Origin: Streptomyces werraensis
GTDB lineage: Bacteria; Actinomycetota; Actinomycetes; Streptomycetales; Streptomycetaceae
Assembly: GCA_014656175.1 (NCBI GenBank)
Contig: BNBX01000002.1
Location: forward strand, 858,394-922,393
Direction: 5' to 3'
DNA: 64,000 nucleotides
Shown: positions 25,241 through 34,057 of the stretch, piece by piece
Position numbering within the stretch: position 1 is the first letter of the stretch
Layout: each line of letters begins with the position of its first letter
Translations under genes and position numbers: made by a program
The notes under the pieces: model-generated
Seen by the model: only the letters and a program-made list of their open reading frames with translations
What the model was told of the DNA's origin: nothing
Database searches by the model: none

Positions 25241-28018
25241 TCAGCTGTACGGAATCACCACCACGGACTTGTCCGTCCCGGTCTGCAGCTTCGACGCCCC
25301 GTTGCCGATGGCGCTCCACACCTCCAGGCGCACCGTGCCGCCCCTGAGGTTGCTCAGGCTGCCCGTCGCGGACTTGAGGCCGCGGGCCTGGGTGTACTCC
25401 TCCCAGCCCGTCACCGGGTCGGTCGCGAAGTAGTGGTACGTCTCCGTGCGGTCGAACGTGCCGTCACCCGTGAAGTCGTAGCTCACCCGCGCCTGCTGGC
25501 CGAGGCCGACCGTCGTGCCCGCGTCGACCTGGAGGCGGAAGGAGGTCTGGCCGCCAGAGGTCAGGGTGCCGTTGACGCCGCGCACCTCGTAGACGAGGGG
25601 CTGGTACGGCGTGCCGTCGTGGTTGGCGCCGTTCGCCGACGGGATCGTGTCGCTGCCCGCCGTGCCTCCGGTCGCCGTCGTGAGGACGCCGCCGGCGCGC
25701 AGCTGGAAGGTGTTGCCGGTCGGCGGTTCGGGCTCCGGGTCGGGGTCCGTGGAGCCGCTGCCGGTGCTCGTCGCCGTGGAGCGGGCCGGCACCGACAGCG
25801 TCTTGCCGTCGGAGAAGGTCACCGTCCGGGCCGTGGAGCCGTGGTTGTGGGCCACGTACGTCCGGGTCGTGCCCTTCGTGAACACCGCCGAGGTCGGGAT
25901 GTCACCCGTCACCGTGGCGTCCGGGGCGCCGACCGCGGCCAGCGTGTTGATCCAGTGGTAGGTGTGCGCCTTCGACTCGCCCTCCTCCGGGGTGTAATTG
26001 CCGTTGCTCGCGTCCCACTTGGCCTTCGCCGTGGCCGGGTCGGCGAACGACTCGAACTCCCAGAGCAGGTCCCGCCATTCGACGGCGGGCCCACCGTTCT
26101 CCCGCTCCATCTCGGCGAGGTTGCGCCGGATCGCCGTCTTCTCACCGCCGAGGTGCAGCGAGCCGCCGGTCACGGGCAGGACGTTGATTCCGTGAATCTC
26201 CTCCGGGTTCGCGGTCCACCACGTGGAGTACGCGGCGCCGCTGCCCCACACCATGCCGGCCGTGTCGTGGCCGAAGGACGACGGGAAGACCTGCTCGTCG
26301 GCGTCGAACCAGTACTGGGCGATCGACTCCGACTCGGTGGTCAGCAGGAAGGCGCCCAGGTCGTGCAGCGAGGTGTCACCGGTCGCCGACCCCCACAGGA
26401 CGAGCGCGGCGCTCAGGTTGGTCGACTCGGAGGACGACTCCTGGTTGTTGCCTGCGGCGAAGCCCTGATGGCCGGAAGCCCAGCCGTGGCCGGCGTAGAC
26501 GTCGAAGCCGCGCAGGAACGGGTACGCCGAGTCGGTACGGCTCGGGTTCGCGGTGTCCCGGACGAGCGTCTTGACCATGCCGCCCCACGCCGAGTCCGCG
26601 GCCCACGACGGGTCGTACTGCGCGATGATCGCCGCCGCGTAGACGTAGTAACCGTAGTGGAAGTGGTGGTCGTTCAGCTCGGTGTCACTGCCGTACGAGG
26701 CGGGGTAACCGGTGAGCGTCCTCCAGGCCTGGTCGTAGCTGAACTCGTTCGCACCGCCCGCGGTGAACCAGTCCTGCAGCCTGCCCTTCATCAGGTTCAG
26801 CATCCGGTCGCGGATGCCGGTTTCGCCGATCTGGTCGGCCACCGGCACCAGTTGGGCGAGGCGGCCGAGCGCCTTGCCGGTCCAGTAGGTGTCGACCGCG
26901 CCGGAGAAGGGGTCGGAGGCGTTCACCACGTCGTTCAGGTAGCCCCGCAGCCGGGCCGTGTCCACGCCGCTCGACCTGGGCAGCGCGGGCAGGACCGCCG
27001 CCGCCTTCTGGGTGGTCGTGAAGGACGCCGCCTCGCGCACCTTCATGGTGCCGCGCGGCGAGACGTACGTGTACGAGGTCAGCGCGTCCGTGGTGTGCAG
27101 CCACTGGTGGCGGTAGAGAGCCTGGAGCGTGCCGCGCTCGGTGCCCTCCTTCGCCTCCGTGGTGAGCGTGTACGTCGCCCTGACGGTGCCGCCGCTGTAG
27201 CTCCAGGTCACCTTGGAGTCGGTGACGAAGCTGTAGGCGTACTTCTTGAACGTCGCCAGCGCGCCCGTGGACGGCAGCACGGCGACGGAGAAGTAGTCCT
27301 TGCCGCCGAGACCCGCGGTGACGGTGGAGCCGGAGACGTTCCAGTCGCTGCCGGTCGGGGCGAAGAGGGCGTAGTGGTGTCCGGCGACGGTGATGCCGAG
27401 GACGTTGCCCTGGTCGGCGAAGACGCTGGGCGCGCCGGCGGTGGTGATCTGGGCGTTGCCGCCGGTTCCCTTGGCGTATACGAACGGCGAGCCGTGTCCG
27501 ATGGTGGTGCGCAGGGTCCGGGTCCCGTCGGACCAGTAGGGGGTGACCGTCCAGTCGGACCAGTCGTCGGCCTTGGTGTCGGGGGAGTTGAGGCCGGTCA
27601 GTCCGATGGTGAGGTCGCGCTTGTGGGCGAACTCGTACTGGCGGCCGTCGCCGGTGATCACGGGGGTCGTCGGGTACCCGACGTCGAGTCCGCCGGCGGT
27701 GGCCTGGTAGGTGAGGGGGTGCCCGTACATGGGGGTCGAGTACGGGTTGTCGCCGTAGCGCTGGAAGGCGAGGGAGGACCACCAGTCGTTGGTGGGCACG
27801 GGGCGGTTCCGGGCGGCGGCGGTCACCTTGGGCGTGACCGGCGTACCCGTGTTGGTCGTGGGGCCGGAGGTTCCGGACGGCCGGGTGTCGGAGTAACTGC
27901 CCGCGCCTACGGGAACGGTGGCGGCCGCCGCGGGGGCGGCCGCCGGGCCCAGGCCGACGACGGCGAGGGCCGACGCCAGCAGCAGAACGGTTGCCGGTCT
28001 GGTGCGTGGGGATGGCAT
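25241..28018 (-). CDS. Secreted GH81 endo-1,3-beta-glucanase
   Basis: A 925-residue exported enzyme cleaving beta-1,3-glucan such as laminarin or fungal wall glucan. A signal peptide covers about 1-33. The GH81 catalytic module runs about 60-735, with the family hallmarks Pro-Thr-Asn-Asp-Trp-Trp at 75-80, Asn-Asp-His-His-Phe-His-Tyr-Gly at 449-456 and Asn-Asn-Gln-Glu-Ser-Ser-Ser-Glu with Glu527 and Glu531. A Pro/Asp/Glu linker near 760 leads to a C-terminal beta-sandwich module of about 150 residues, probably carbohydrate-binding. ATG 28018 follows GAGGTGA. The promoter carries a LacI-type palindrome, so it is probably induced by a glucan-derived sugar. Confidence 0.94.
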   Translation of the reverse strand: MPSPRTRPATVLLLASALAVVGLGPAAAPAAAATVPVGAGSYSDTRPSGTSGPTTNTGTPVTPKVTAAARNRPVPTNDWWSSLAFQRYGDNPYSTPMYGHPLTYQATAGGLDVGYPTTPVITGDGRQYEFAHKRDLTIGLTGLNSPDTKADDWSDWTVTPYWSDGTRTLRTTIGHGSPFVYAKGTGGNAQITTAGAPSVFADQGNVLGITVAGHHYALFAPTGSDWNVSGSTVTAGLGGKDYFSVAVLPSTGALATFKKYAYSFVTDSKVTWSYSGGTVRATYTLTTEAKEGTERGTLQALYRHQWLHTTDALTSYTYVSPRGTMKVREAASFTTTQKAAAVLPALPRSSGVDTARLRGYLNDVVNASDPFSGAVDTYWTGKALGRLAQLVPVADQIGETGIRDRMLNLMKGRLQDWFTAGGANEFSYDQAWRTLTGYPASYGSDTELNDHHFHYGYYVYAAAIIAQYDPSWAADSAWGGMVKTLVRDTANPSRTDSAYPFLRGFDVYAGHGWASGHQGFAAGNNQESSSESTNLSAALVLWGSATGDTSLHDLGAFLLTTESESIAQYWFDADEQVFPSSFGHDTAGMVWGSGAAYSTWWTANPEEIHGINVLPVTGGSLHLGGEKTAIRRNLAEMERENGGPAVEWRDLLWEFESFADPATAKAKWDASNGNYTPEEGESKAHTYHWINTLAAVGAPDATVTGDIPTSAVFTKGTTRTYVAHNHGSTARTVTFSDGKTLSVPARSTATSTGSGSTDPDPEPEPPTGNTFQLRAGGVLTTATGGTAGSDTIPSANGANHDGTPYQPLVYEVRGVNGTLTSGGQTSFRLQVDAGTTVGLGQQARVSYDFTGDGTFDRTETYHYFATDPVTGWEEYTQARGLKSATGSLSNLRGGTVRLEVWSAIGNGASKLQTGTDKSVVVIPYS

Positions 28019-28048
28019 GAGTCACCTCAGGTTGTGACTGGGGGAGTC

Positions 28049-28066
28049 TCTGAGAGCGCTCTCAGA
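28049..28066. promoter_or_regulatory. LacI-family operator upstream of the GH81 glucanase
   Basis: A perfect 18-base palindrome: TCTGAGAGC followed by its reverse complement GCTCTCAGA. It has the central CG and GAGCGCTC core typical of Streptomyces LacI-family sites such as the CebR box. It lies just downstream of the -10 element and 31 bases before the start codon, where a bound repressor would block transcription. Confidence 0.82.
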
Positions 28067-28073
28067 TGGCCGG

Positions 28074-28103
28074 AACGTAAAGCCGGTGTAATTCACGTGT
28101 CAA
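28074..28103 (-). promoter_or_regulatory. Promoter of the GH81 glucanase
   Basis: On the minus strand TTGACA (28103-28098) and TACGTT (28079-28074) are 18 bases apart. The predicted start point near 28067 abuts the LacI-type operator. The remaining gap up to 28314 shows no further gene. Confidence 0.7.
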
Positions 28104-28314
28104 TAGTTTGAACACAGCGGGCCTGTAGCGGACTTGTAAGTCGTCAGGTCTTCGACACCGGTACGGAGCCCTGAGGCGGCGGCGCGGAGAACGGAGAGTC
28201 CGGCGGCGGTGCGTCCGGTACCCCGTGACGCGCCGCCGCAGCCGCGAATCCGACTGAAGAGGCGGGCACGGGGGACTCGTTCGTTCGCGCGTCGCATCTC
28301 CGGCCGAGGCGGCG

Positions 28315-29130
28315 TCAGCAGTCGGGAATGACCGCCCCACCGTTGTCCCGCGCCTCGTCGTTCCCCCACCGCGACAGGTAGTACGCGGACACGTACGCCC
28401 CGCGCCCGTTCTTGCCCGCGTAGGTGACGTCGAGGTCCGTCTTCAGCCACCAGTGGTTGTAGGTGCCGTTCGCGCCGCGGATCTCCTGGCCCCACACCTT
28501 GCAGTACACGTAGTTGGTGCCCGCGTAGAGGATGCCCTGCGCGTCGGTGGTGTCCGGCTGGGCGTAGCCCGTCGCGTCGGTGAAGGTGTCGACCCAGTGG
28601 CGGCCGCCCGTGCCGCAGCCGTTGTCGCTGGTCAGGTGGTAACTGCCGTAGGAGCCGGGGTAGGCGAGGGCGGTGCCGTTGACGGTGATCCGCTGGCCGA
28701 CGCCGTTGAGGAGCTGTTCGTAGTGGATGTGGGCGCCGGAGCTGTTCCCGGTGCTGCCCGTCGTGCCGATCTGCTGTCCTTGGCCGACGTGGGCGCCGTG
28801 GGCGACGGAGAAGGCGTTCAGATGGAAGTAGTAGGTCTTCCAGCCGCTGCCGTGGTCGATGACGATGTAGTTGCCGGCGCCGTTGGCCTCGTAGTGCCGG
28901 GTGGCTGTCCCGGCCGCCGACGCAAGGACGGGCGCGCCGCTGGTGGCGCCGCCGTCGCTGCGGACGAAGTCGAGCGCCTGCCGGACCTCGGCCGAGTGGT
29001 GGCTGTACGTCCACTTCTGACCGCAGGCGAAGGGTGCCTTGAACACGGGCGCCGCCTGCGCGGGTGCCGCCACGAGCAGACTGCCCACCAGGGCCACGAG
29101 GCCCACCAGGGCGATGCGTATCGAGCGCAA
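28315..29130 (-). CDS. Secreted M23-family (LytM-like) peptidase
   Basis: A 271-residue exported zinc peptidase. A signal peptide spans residues 1-27 (cleavage after Ala-Gln-Ala). The metal site of the lysostaphin/beta-lytic type can be read as a His in Tyr-Ser-His-His, Asp in Gln-Ala-Leu-Asp-Phe, and the late His-Ile-His-Tyr-Glu-Gln; a middle Tyr-Phe-His-Leu also fits. These enzymes cut peptide cross-bridges in peptidoglycan. The C-terminal 110 residues form a beta-rich domain with two Cys and many Trp and Tyr, probably for wall binding. The start is TTG at 29130 with GGAGA upstream. Next to a glucanase, it may serve attack on other microbes (inference). Confidence 0.88.
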   Translation of the reverse strand: MRSIRIALVGLVALVGSLLVAAPAQAAPVFKAPFACGQKWTYSHHSAEVRQALDFVRSDGGATSGAPVLASAAGTATRHYEANGAGNYIVIDHGSGWKTYYFHLNAFSVAHGAHVGQGQQIGTTGSTGNSSGAHIHYEQLLNGVGQRITVNGTALAYPGSYGSYHLTSDNGCGTGGRHWVDTFTDATGYAQPDTTDAQGILYAGTNYVYCKVWGQEIRGANGTYNHWWLKTDLDVTYAGKNGRGAYVSAYYLSRWGNDEARDNGGAVIPDC

Positions 29131-29242
29131 GGCTGTCTCCGAACTGCGACGTGCGTCGCGCGGCGATGTCAGCGGACAGGGACGGCGACCAGGATGCCGT
29201 AATTGATGCGTCCACGACAGACCGTCGGGCGTGCGGGTACGC

Positions 29243-29704
29243 CTACTGCTCGGCGATCTTCTCCGCGATGCGGCCCAGAATCGCCAGTTCCTCGGGTTCG
29301 AGCCGGTCGACGAAGTGCCGGCGTACGGAGTCGAGATGGGTCGGCGCTGCCTCCCGCAGTGTGTCCCAGCCCGTCTCGGTCAGGACCAGCAGACAGCCCC
29401 TGCCGTCCGTCGGGTCGGGTGCGCGGCGGATGAGGTCGCGTGCCTCCATGCGGGTCGCGTGCCGGGACAGGCGGCTCCGTGACCAGCCCATCTTCGCGGC
29501 CTGCTCGTGCAATGTGCTGGTTCCGCCGGGGTGTTCGGAGAGCGTGCTGAGCACCTCGTAGTCGGGCTCGGACAGGCCGTGGGCCGCGAGGTCCTGCACC
29601 GTGCGGGTCTGCACCGCGATCACCATGCGGCGATAGGCCCGCCAGGCGCGCTCCTCCTCGTCCGTGAGCCAGTGGACCTCGCGTTCGTTCTCATTCATTG
29701 ACAT
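29243..29704 (-). CDS. MarR family regulator
   Basis: A 153-residue winged-helix regulator. The recognition region is Ala-Ala-Lys-Met-Gly-Trp-Ser-Arg-Ser-Arg-Leu-Ser-Arg-His-Ala-Thr-Arg-Met, followed by the wing Asp-Pro-Thr-Asp-Gly-Arg-Gly. It starts at ATG 29704 or ATG 29698; neither has a ribosome site. The gene diverges from an oxidoreductase/acetyltransferase fusion only 30 bases away. A TTGA-N7-TCAA repeat covers its own start and the -35 element of the other gene, so binding there should repress both. Confidence 0.9.
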   Translation of the reverse strand: MSMNENEREVHWLTDEEERAWRAYRRMVIAVQTRTVQDLAAHGLSEPDYEVLSTLSEHPGGTSTLHEQAAKMGWSRSRLSRHATRMEARDLIRRAPDPTDGRGCLLVLTETGWDTLREAAPTHLDSVRRHFVDRLEPEELAILGRIAEKIAEQ

Positions 29705-29727
29705 GTAATCAATCTAGCCGCTAAGTT
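29698..29727 (+). promoter_or_regulatory. Leaderless promoter and MarR operator for the FMN-reductase fusion
   Basis: TTGACA (29698-29703) and TAAGTT (29722-29727) have an 18-base spacer, and ATG 29735 follows seven bases later, so the transcript should begin at the start codon. The inverted repeat TTGA-N7-TCAA at 29698-29712 overlaps the -35 element and the MarR start codon, a natural place for repression. Confidence 0.68.
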
Positions 29728-29734
29728 CGTTTCC

Positions 29735-30805
29735 ATGACAACGAAACGGCTCCGCATCCTTGTCCTGACGTGCAGCACCCGGCCCGGCGCGCTCGGCCCC
29801 GCCGTCGGCGGATGGCTGACCGACACCCTCGCCCCGGTCGCCAAGGAACTGGACGTGGACCTCGTGCCGGTGGCCATCGGCGACCTGGACCTGCCCTTCC
29901 TCGACGAGGAGGAGCACCCGTCGACCGGCGTGCACCAGCACGAGCACACCCGCCGGTGGAGCCGGATCGTCGCCGATGCGGACGGCTTCGTCTTCGTCAC
30001 GCCGGAGTACAACTACGGAATGCCGGCCACCCTGAAGAACGCCCTCGACTACCTCGGCCCCGAGTGGGCCTGGAAGCCGGCCGGCTTCGTCAGCTACGGC
30101 CACACCTCCGCCGGTACCCGCGCGGTCCAGCACGCCAAGCAGGTGGTGACCACCCTGCGCCTGGTCCCGCTGGGCTCGACCGTCGCGATACGAATCGCCG
30201 ACGCGCTGCGGGAGGACCGCTTCGCCCCCGACCCGCGCCACGCCGAGGCGGCCGAAGGGCTGTTGGCCGAGCTGGTGCGGGTCGCCCACGCCCTGACCCC
30301 GATGCGCGAGCGCGAACACGCCGACGCGATGCCCGGCCCGCTCCCCGGTTCCTACGTCCGGCGTCTCGGTCCGGACGACGCCGCCGAGGTGACCGTGCTG
30401 CAGCGCTGCTGCTGGCTGGAGGAGGCGCTGGTCAACGACACCCTCGACATCCCCGCGCTGCACGAGACCCCGGACGACGTGCGCGGCTGGCTGGCGGAGT
30501 GGGACGCCACGGGGCTGTGGCGCGACGGACGGCTGCTCGGCATGGTCCGCACCCGCCGGGACGGCGACGACCTGCACATCGGACGCCTCGCCGTCGCTCC
30601 CGACCTGCGCGGACTCGGCGTGGGCCGGTGGCTGCTGGGCCTCGCCGAGTCGGCCGCCGAAGGCTGCCACCGCGTGCTCCTGACCACCGGCGCCGCCAGC
30701 CACCGCAACCTCGCCCTCTACCAGCGGCAGGGCTACGTCCTGCTGCCCGATCCGCGGGACGACGGAGCGGTGGACCTGGCCAAGGTCGTCACGGTCCGAA
30801 CGTGA
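29735..30805 (+). CDS. NAD(P)H-dependent FMN reductase fused to GNAT acetyltransferase
   Basis: A 356-residue two-domain protein. Residues about 5-190 are a flavodoxin-like NAD(P)H:FMN oxidoreductase, with Ser-Thr-Arg-Pro-Gly near the start for phosphate binding and Pro-Glu-Tyr-Asn-Tyr-Gly-Met-Pro, the flavin-contacting loop. Residues about 205-356 are a GNAT N-acetyltransferase with the acetyl-CoA loop Arg-Gly-Leu-Gly-Val-Gly-Arg and a C-terminal Leu-Tyr-Gln-Arg-Gln-Gly-Tyr. There is one continuous frame with no linker break. The domains may act in sequence on a toxic quinone, nitro or amine compound (inference). The MarR gene next door fits a detoxification role. Confidence 0.92.
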   Translation: MTTKRLRILVLTCSTRPGALGPAVGGWLTDTLAPVAKELDVDLVPVAIGDLDLPFLDEEEHPSTGVHQHEHTRRWSRIVADADGFVFVTPEYNYGMPATLKNALDYLGPEWAWKPAGFVSYGHTSAGTRAVQHAKQVVTTLRLVPLGSTVAIRIADALREDRFAPDPRHAEAAEGLLAELVRVAHALTPMREREHADAMPGPLPGSYVRRLGPDDAAEVTVLQRCCWLEEALVNDTLDIPALHETPDDVRGWLAEWDATGLWRDGRLLGMVRTRRDGDDLHIGRLAVAPDLRGLGVGRWLLGLAESAAEGCHRVLLTTGAASHRNLALYQRQGYVLLPDPRDDGAVDLAKVVTVRT

Positions 30806-30939
30806 GCACCGGCGTCCACGTGCCTCGGTCGCCCGGGCCGGCGTGACGGCGACCGACGCCGGTCCCGGAGCGGATCACCGACGGCCACCAGGGCGGCGTC
30901 CGAAACCGCCGGAACGGAGGGCGGCCACAGCTCCGCGAG

Positions 30940-30951
30940 GTGACCGGTCAC
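30940..30951. other. Twelve-base perfect palindrome GTGACCGGTCAC
   Basis: A perfect palindrome 13 bases past the stop of the minus-strand gene ending at 30964 and 135 bases past the FMN-reductase fusion. With no loop it is not an obvious terminator; it may be a protein-binding site. Nothing else is seen in 30806-30963. Confidence 0.3.
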
Positions 30952-30963
30952 GGCCTGTACGCC

Positions 30964-33888
30964 TCACCTGATCGAACACTGCTCCACATCCAACGGCCTG
31001 CTCACCCCCGCCGGCCTGCTGCACAGCACCTCCGCCTTCGACAGCCCCTCCGGTGTCCTTCGGACACGGGCGAGGACGATGCTGTGACCGTGGCGTTCGC
31101 CGTACAGAGGCGCGTCGGTGAAGTCGATCGTGCCGGTGGCCATGCCCTCCAGCTTGACGACCCGGAGGTTGACCCAGGTCGCCGCGCGGCTCTGGCGTAC
31201 GTCGCCCAGGCTCGCCGCCCAGTACAGCGCGCGCGTGGCGTCGTGGGCGAGGGCCGTCTGGCCGCTGGCGAAGCCGGGGGCGTCGTAGGTCGCCTCGCCC
31301 GGCTCCAGCCACGGGAGGTGCTGGGCCGCGTCCTGGTAGAAGGCGGTGCCGGACGCCGCCTCCCGCAGTTCCGCCAGCGCCGCGTGGTACAGCGTGATGC
31401 GCGGGGCCACGCCGTCCCGGCCGCCCACGCCGGAGAACTTGGCCTTGCTGAGATCGTCCCCGGTGAGGATCGAGATCTCCCGGTTCGCGCAGCCCGGTTC
31501 GACGCCCAGCTGCGTCATCAGCGGGCCGATGTCCTCGACGCGTCCCGCGAAGTAGATGACCGACGGGACGTCCTCGCCGCGGCAGATGCTCTCCGCGTGC
31601 AGCCGGAGTTCGGGCTTGCCGTTCGCCACGCGGTAGGTCCGCGAGGGCAGCAGCCGGAAGCCCTCTTCACGCAGCATCTCCCCGCCGTAGTAGGCCTGTT
31701 CGCTGGTGTACCGGTCCTGCGACGCCTTGGTGTCGCGGGCCAGGACGAGCGCGTACGGGGCCTCGCCCGTGCCGTGGAGTTGCTGCGCGACCAGACCGAG
31801 CGCCTCCGCCTGGTGCTCGTCGGGGGCCGCGAGACTGAACCAGTTGGAGAAGTCCTTCGGCAGATACGTCGCCGAGTTGGTGCCCGAGACGATGGGCAGG
31901 CCCGCCTCCTGCAGCCGCCGTGTCACGGCGGGGCTGCTCTGCAGGTCGCGGCCGAAGCCGACGACACCGACGACCGTCGGATCGCGGTCGGCGTACCGGG
32001 CGATCGCGTCGGCGGTGAAGCGCTGGTGGCCCATGTCCGCGCCGCCGTTGGCGAGCAACACGCGTAGCTTGACGCGGTAGTTCTCGTTCACCACGCGTTG
32101 GGCGAGGTAGACGCCGGCCAGCTCCTCCGCGCCCTTGACCAGGGAGGGATCCACGGTGGCCGAGCTCAGCGGACCCGCGTAGACCACGGTGACGTAGGCA
32201 CGGGGGTGCTCGCGCAGCACCTTGGCGTTCTCGGCGTGCACCAGCTTCTCCAGCTCCCGCAGCCGTCCGCCCTCCGAGTCGGACCCGCCCTTGAGGTGGG
32301 ACCCGAACCGCACGTCGCCCGTCGATATGCCGACGCACTCCGTGCCGCCGCCCGGCGCCGGGCGCAGCTCGGTGTCGCGGTCGGCGGTCAGCAGGCCCGC
32401 CGAGCAGTAGGTGCGGTGCAGGTCGCGGGCGTGCACGACGCCGAAGGTGGCGGCCAGCGCGAGGACCAGCGCCAGGCTGTACGCCGACCACACGATCCGG
32501 GCCACGGGCGGACGGTGCCGAGCCCGCACACACCGCCAGTCCGCCTGCCGCAGCTGGATCAGCTCCTCGTGGGGAAGAGCTATGCGCAGCACCCAGGGCA
32601 GGGCGTTGGTCCGGCTCGGGGACTGGTCGGCGCGCAGGTTCCCGGCCCATTCGTCGTACCAGTGCCGCAGGCGCTGCTGCAGGCGGGAGGGGGCGGAACG
32701 CAACGGGGAGCGATAGCTCGGCCCGTTGGGGGACGCACCGGTGTCGGTACCGCGGTCGAGCAGCGGCGCGTCGTCCGCCGCCACGCCGGCCACGATCAGC
32801 AGGGGGTCCAGTTCGCTGCGCCGGCTACGGACGTCGCTGACCGCCCTGATCAGCTCGATGCCGCCGTTCTCCCGGCTCACCCGGCGCAGGATCAGCACCG
32901 GCGGCCGGGTCCGCTTGAGGCCGCGCAGGTCCCAGCTGGCGCGCCGGTGGTTGTCCCGCAGGTCCTCGAAGAGCGCCAGCACGTAGAGCTGGAGGGGGAA
33001 GACGCCGCCCTCCCGCATGGCCTCGGCGACGTCGTAGGCGCGGGCCGCGATGGCGCGCCAGGACCGGACCGGCCGTAACAGCCGCACGCTGGTCGACTGC
33101 CGGCGGGCGGCCGACTGGAGGAACGTCGTGGTCAGGAACCAGCGGCTCTCCCTGCGCAGCCACAGGAAGAGGGGCGCGCGCCCGGGCACGTGGTTCAGCG
33201 CGGCCAGCAGAATCATCAGACCGATGCCCGCGAGCACGGCGACGTACCACTCGGGGCGGGTCAGCAGGGAGGTGAGCGCGCCCAGGACGCCGGCGGGCAG
33301 GAACTGCTGCACGTCGTTGAGCAGCGCCTGCCGGTTGCGGGGCGCGGTCCTGCGGGGGCGCCAGCGCTGCCTGGCGAGAATGCGGAGCAGCTGGGTCTGG
33401 GCCTGTTCGCGCTGGGCGTTGCCGTCCGGGGTGCCCGCCGGGGCGGCCGGCCAGTGCTCGTCCATCTCCGCGTCGTCGGTGGCGTCCTGGAGGGCACGGA
33501 CCAGCCCCAGACGGGGGAAGGAGTAAGGACGGTAGGAGGCGGAACGGTCGCCCCACTTCCGGCTGTCGCCCAGGTCGCGCAGGAGTCGTACGGCCTGGGT
33601 GGTGGGGTCCAGGTCCGGGCCGTCCTGCGGCGGCTCGGTGGGGGCGACGGCCAGACGCGTACCGTGACTCTGCTGCCCTTCACGCAGCTCGTCGACCAGC
33701 TCCGTCACACGGTCGTCGTCGGCGGCGTCCTCCGCGTGCAGCACGATCACCGGCATCGGGGGGTCGCCCGTGCGGAAGTCCTGGATCAGCGACTCCAGTT
33801 GCCGCTGTACGTCGATCCCCGCCCCCGTCGACATGCCCTGGTGACCCCCCGGACAGTCCTGCGGGAACATCTGATCCCGGCCGAGCAT
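30964..33888 (-). CDS. Large membrane protein: degenerate NTPase-like domain plus periplasmic-binding-type domain
   Basis: About 974 residues in three parts. Residues 1-210 are cytoplasmic and acidic. A helix at about 212-233 is followed by a cytoplasmic-looking region (234-465) with Pro-Pro-Val-Leu-Ile-Leu-Arg-Arg and Asp-Pro-Leu-Leu-Ile-Val-Ala-Gly, strands resembling Walker B and sensor positions of STAND-type NTPases, but with no Walker A. A second helix spans about 466-486. The exterior part (about 570-935) resembles type 1 branched-chain amino-acid-binding proteins, with Val-Gly-Val-Val-Gly-Phe-Gly, Pro-Ile-Val-Ser-Gly-Thr-Asn-Ser-Ala and Val-Ile-Tyr-Phe-Ala-Gly. A sensor role is likely. 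ATG 33888 follows GGGGGG; GTG 33894 is possible. Confidence 0.8.
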   Translation of the reverse strand: MLGRDQMFPQDCPGGHQGMSTGAGIDVQRQLESLIQDFRTGDPPMPVIVLHAEDAADDDRVTELVDELREGQQSHGTRLAVAPTEPPQDGPDLDPTTQAVRLLRDLGDSRKWGDRSASYRPYSFPRLGLVRALQDATDDAEMDEHWPAAPAGTPDGNAQREQAQTQLLRILARQRWRPRRTAPRNRQALLNDVQQFLPAGVLGALTSLLTRPEWYVAVLAGIGLMILLAALNHVPGRAPLFLWLRRESRWFLTTTFLQSAARRQSTSVRLLRPVRSWRAIAARAYDVAEAMREGGVFPLQLYVLALFEDLRDNHRRASWDLRGLKRTRPPVLILRRVSRENGGIELIRAVSDVRSRRSELDPLLIVAGVAADDAPLLDRGTDTGASPNGPSYRSPLRSAPSRLQQRLRHWYDEWAGNLRADQSPSRTNALPWVLRIALPHEELIQLRQADWRCVRARHRPPVARIVWSAYSLALVLALAATFGVVHARDLHRTYCSAGLLTADRDTELRPAPGGGTECVGISTGDVRFGSHLKGGSDSEGGRLRELEKLVHAENAKVLREHPRAYVTVVYAGPLSSATVDPSLVKGAEELAGVYLAQRVVNENYRVKLRVLLANGGADMGHQRFTADAIARYADRDPTVVGVVGFGRDLQSSPAVTRRLQEAGLPIVSGTNSATYLPKDFSNWFSLAAPDEHQAEALGLVAQQLHGTGEAPYALVLARDTKASQDRYTSEQAYYGGEMLREEGFRLLPSRTYRVANGKPELRLHAESICRGEDVPSVIYFAGRVEDIGPLMTQLGVEPGCANREISILTGDDLSKAKFSGVGGRDGVAPRITLYHAALAELREAASGTAFYQDAAQHLPWLEPGEATYDAPGFASGQTALAHDATRALYWAASLGDVRQSRAATWVNLRVVKLEGMATGTIDFTDAPLYGERHGHSIVLARVRRTPEGLSKAEVLCSRPAGVSRPLDVEQCSIR

Positions 33889-34057
33889 GGACACCCCCCG
33901 TTGTCGTACGACACGCGTGTCACAAGCGCCTAGCGAGGATAACGCTTGCCTGTGTCAACGGGTGGTGCCGAGAGGGGGGATTTCCTGCGGACGCCGGGCA
34001 TCAGCTGGTACCTGATGTCCTACTGGGTGATGGCTGCTTCTGGTCCTTCGACGCCAG

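Noticed and set aside
25184..28111. Long plus-strand open frame opposite the GH81 gene
   Set aside because: Low-complexity Val/Gly/Arg product exactly antisense to a glucanase with intact family motifs.
33924..33958. TTGACA as a promoter of the large membrane protein gene
   Set aside because: The -35 is perfect on the minus strand at 33958-33953, but no acceptable -10 lies 16-19 bases downstream.
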